Positions 4,050-5,980 of a DNA stretch of 5,980 nucleotides are shown here, in pieces. The notes under the pieces were generated by a model that saw nothing but the letters and a program-made list of their open reading frames with translations, was not told the DNA's origin and ran no database searches. Each line of letters opens with the position of its first letter. The first letter of the stretch is position 1. Both the position numbers and the translations under genes were made by a program. The DNA comes from JAIQFR01 sp041494445 (lineage in GTDB: Bacteria; Acidobacteriota; Polarisedimenticolia; Polarisedimenticolales; JAIQFR01): NCBI GenBank assembly GCA_041494445.1, contig JBGQAU010000120.1, positions 1-5,980 on the forward strand. Direction: 5' to 3'.

Positions 4050-5978
4050 TCAGCGCGCAGGCGCTCGGACCTGAAGGGACTCGCACCGGCGGAGCTGCGC
4101 CGACCCCTCCGGATGCTCCGCCAGGCGCTTCTCGATGAACGCGCGCTGCGCGGAGGCGCAGCCCATACGATACAGGTAGAACTCGGTGCCGCGCGACCGG
4201 CGCGCCGCCTCGAGGCCCGCGGCGGGGTCGCTCGCGATCTCGGAGGCGAGGTAGAGCCTCAGGGCCTCGTTCTCGGCCACGACCGAGGCGCGCATCGCGG
4301 CGTCGAGGCCGCGGACCCAATCCCATCCGGCCTGGGGGATCGTCGCGAGCGTCGCGATCTCCCCGTCCTTCATCGTCTCGCCGCCGCTCCGGAAGAACTC
4401 CATGAGGGGGCGCTCGTCCGTGACCGCCGGGGCGCCTTCGACCCAGCGCTCGATTCCAGCGCGGTCCAGGAGGAACGTCGCGAGGAACGCCTCCGGGGTC
4501 TCGAGGTACGCCGCCTTCAGGTTCGCGGCGGTGCGCGCCTCGGCGTACGCGCCGCGCAGGCGGCCGACGTCGAGCGCGATCGGCGCGTCGGAGCCCACGA
4601 GGATCGCGTCGCGGATCGACGGGAGCCACAGCTGGACGTGGGGGAACGCGTCGAGGAACGTCCGTGCCGCCATCCGCGCGGACGCGAGGCTCTGGGCATG
4701 GAGCGGGAGCCACTGGGCTACGACCCCGCCATGGGCCAGGCGGCGCTTCGCGATCTCGTAGAAGTCCCGGGAATAGAGGTGTGCCGACCCGGCCACGATC
4801 GGAGGCGGGGGCTCCAGCGTGACCACGTCGTAGAGATCCCGCGACGTCTCGAGGAAGTGCCTCCCGTCCCCTCGGACGAGGCGCACCCTGGGGTCCCGGT
4901 ACGCTCCGCCGTTCTCCGCGTCGAAGATCCTGAGCCCCTCGATCACCCCCTCGCTCAGCTCCACCGCGTCGATGGAGCCGAGGCGCGGGTGCGAGGCGAC
5001 GGCGCCCAGCGTGATCCCGGTGCCGAGGCAGATCACGATACCTCTCGACGGCCTCGCGGCGAGCAGCACGGGCAGGTGCCCTTCCATGGCCATGTAGCGC
5101 CAGACCGGCTTGACCGTGGCCGACATCGCGACGCCGTTCGTGATCAGGCTCTTCGCATCCGGGTCGAGGAACCCGTAGTTCTTCCGGACGATCGCGATGG
5201 TGTCCGTGGAACCCTCGCGGTAGAGCAGGACCTCGCCGATCTTCTCCCGCCCCCGGCTCGCGCGCAGGAAACCTTCGAGGAAGCGGGTCTCCGGGAGGAA
5301 GGCCGGCACGCCGCAGGCCAGGGCCAGGCCGGCCGCGAGCGCCCGCCTCGCACGGGAGCGCCCGGTCGCGACCACGACCACGGCACCCGCGGCCGCGTTC
5401 ACGAGGGCCAGCACCGCCAGGGAGCGCGGCGCGCCGAGGGCGGGGAGGAGCGCGAGACCCGTCAGGAGCGCCCCACCGATCGCTCCGGCCGTGTTGACCG
5501 CATAGATGCCTCCGATGCCCCGGCCGAGGCGGTCGCGTCCCCGCGAAGCAACCCGCGCGGCGAGAGGGAGGGCCATCCCCGAGAGGATCGTCGGCGGGAG
5601 CACGAGGAGCGAGGCGCGCGCCGCGGAGGCCAGCAGGAAAGGACCGAAGCCGCTCGCTTCGGCCGGGACGAGCAGGGGAGGCATGAACAGGAGGCTCGAT
5701 GCGACGTAGAGGCCCGTGGCGGTCTCGATCCACGCGAGGAGCGCGGCCGGCCGGCGGACATGTCCCGCAAGGGAAGCGAGCGCGAGGGATCCCAGCACGA
5801 GCCCGAGCAGGAACAGCGCCAGCATCAGGCTGAAGGAGTACGCGTACGAGCGCATGGGGAGCGAGAGGAGCCGGGTCCAGACGACCTGGGCGCCCAGCGC
5901 CGTCAGGCCCGAAAGCCCAATCGCGATGTAGACGGCACTGGAGTCGAGGCGCGGCGGCGCGGGGCTCGCGGCGGGTGC
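4050..5978 (-). CDS. Fused multi-pass membrane / spermidine-synthase-like protein (N-terminus outside window)
   Basis: The frame stays open to the right edge, giving 642 residues. The visible N-terminal sequence AVYIAIGLSGLTALGAQVVW, then TRLLSL, matches the 'SGxxALxxExxWTRLL' opening of MFS/spermidine-synthase fusions, so an internal ATG at 5855 is not the true start. About seven hydrophobic segments cover residues 15-230. A Rossmann domain of the spermidine-synthase type follows: ICLGTGITLGAV (nucleotide loop, 317-321), AVELSEGVIEGL (acidic, 340), RGDGRHFL (370-372), YDVVTLEPPPP (388-393) and SAHLYSRDFYE. The usual catalytic D-x-x-D-P is replaced by LEPPPP, a variant known in these fusions. 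It is therefore unlikely to be an ordinary spermidine synthase, and its substrate is unknown. The C-terminal 110 residues are helical and lack a clear family. It is probably an inner-membrane protein, transcribed ahead of the OsmC gene. Confidence 0.85.
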   Translation of the reverse strand, partial: APAASPAPPRLDSSAVYIAIGLSGLTALGAQVVWTRLLSLPMRSYAYSFSLMLALFLLGLVLGSLALASLAGHVRRPAALLAWIETATGLYVASSLLFMPPLLVPAEASGFGPFLLASAARASLLVLPPTILSGMALPLAARVASRGRDRLGRGIGGIYAVNTAGAIGGALLTGLALLPALGAPRSLAVLALVNAAAGAVVVVATGRSRARRALAAGLALACGVPAFLPETRFLEGFLRASRGREKIGEVLLYREGSTDTIAIVRKNYGFLDPDAKSLITNGVAMSATVKPVWRYMAMEGHLPVLLAARPSRGIVICLGTGITLGAVASHPRLGSIDAVELSEGVIEGLRIFDAENGGAYRDPRVRLVRGDGRHFLETSRDLYDVVTLEPPPPIVAGSAHLYSRDFYEIAKRRLAHGGVVAQWLPLHAQSLASARMAARTFLDAFPHVQLWLPSIRDAILVGSDAPIALDVGRLRGAYAEARTAANLKAAYLETPEAFLATFLLDRAGIERWVEGAPAVTDERPLMEFFRSGGETMKDGEIATLATIPQAGWDWVRGLDAAMRASVVAENEALRLYLASEIASDPAAGLEAARRSRGTEFYLYRMGCASAQRAFIEKRLAEHPEGSAQLRRCESLQVRAPAR

Positions 5979-5980
5979 CG

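Noticed and set aside
3628..5733. A long open frame continuing upstream of osmC, through the membrane-protein gene, suggesting a fusion protein of about 700 residues.
   Set aside because: Upstream of MAVKIEAV it is Arg/Pro/Gly-rich and out of frame with a clearly conserved protein. It is open only because of high G+C. A strong ribosome-binding site marks the real start at 4035.

Overview
The window looks like a chromosomal segment of a high-GC, Gram-negative-type bacterium. The evidence is a TonB-family periplasmic protein, Sec signal peptides, strong G/C preference at third codon positions, and tRNAs with encoded CCA ends. The protein repertoire (fused membrane/spermidine-synthase-like protein, TonB-like protein with an unusual N-terminal domain, OsmC) would suit an Acidobacteriota-like or similar environmental lineage. 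That placement is a guess; nothing here fixes the taxon.

The left part (about 1-2330) reads as accessory DNA. It holds the last 45 codons of an IS630-type transposase (+), a convergent XRE helix-turn-helix regulator (-) whose promoter and ribosome-binding site lie in a perfect 48-bp palindrome, a degenerate tRNA-like cloverleaf, a stretch with no recognisable gene, an unrecognised secreted protein (-), and the C-terminal catalytic piece of a tyrosine recombinase (+) that runs in frame into a tRNA-Lys gene. Hand-counted 60-base lines here gave about 52-57% G+C.

The right part (about 2357-5980) reads as core chromosome; one hand-counted line gave about 72% G+C. It holds tRNA-Lys(TTT), a secreted TonB-domain protein, tRNA-Glu(TTC) with a clear promoter, and a leftward operon. 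The operon is a polytopic membrane protein fused to a spermidine-synthase-like domain (5' end beyond the window), followed after 14 nt by an OsmC-family peroxide-detoxification protein. The osmC stop codon lies 4 nt from the 3' end of the convergent tRNA-Glu gene.

Taken together, this is a tRNA-Lys locus with decayed mobile-element material on its 5' side: IS630 tail, recombinase tail and possible tRNA remnant. I see no complete defence, toxin-antitoxin or CRISPR system. The most distinctive signals are the palindrome at the XRE gene, the four adjacent stem-loops beside it, and the recombinase-tRNA fusion.
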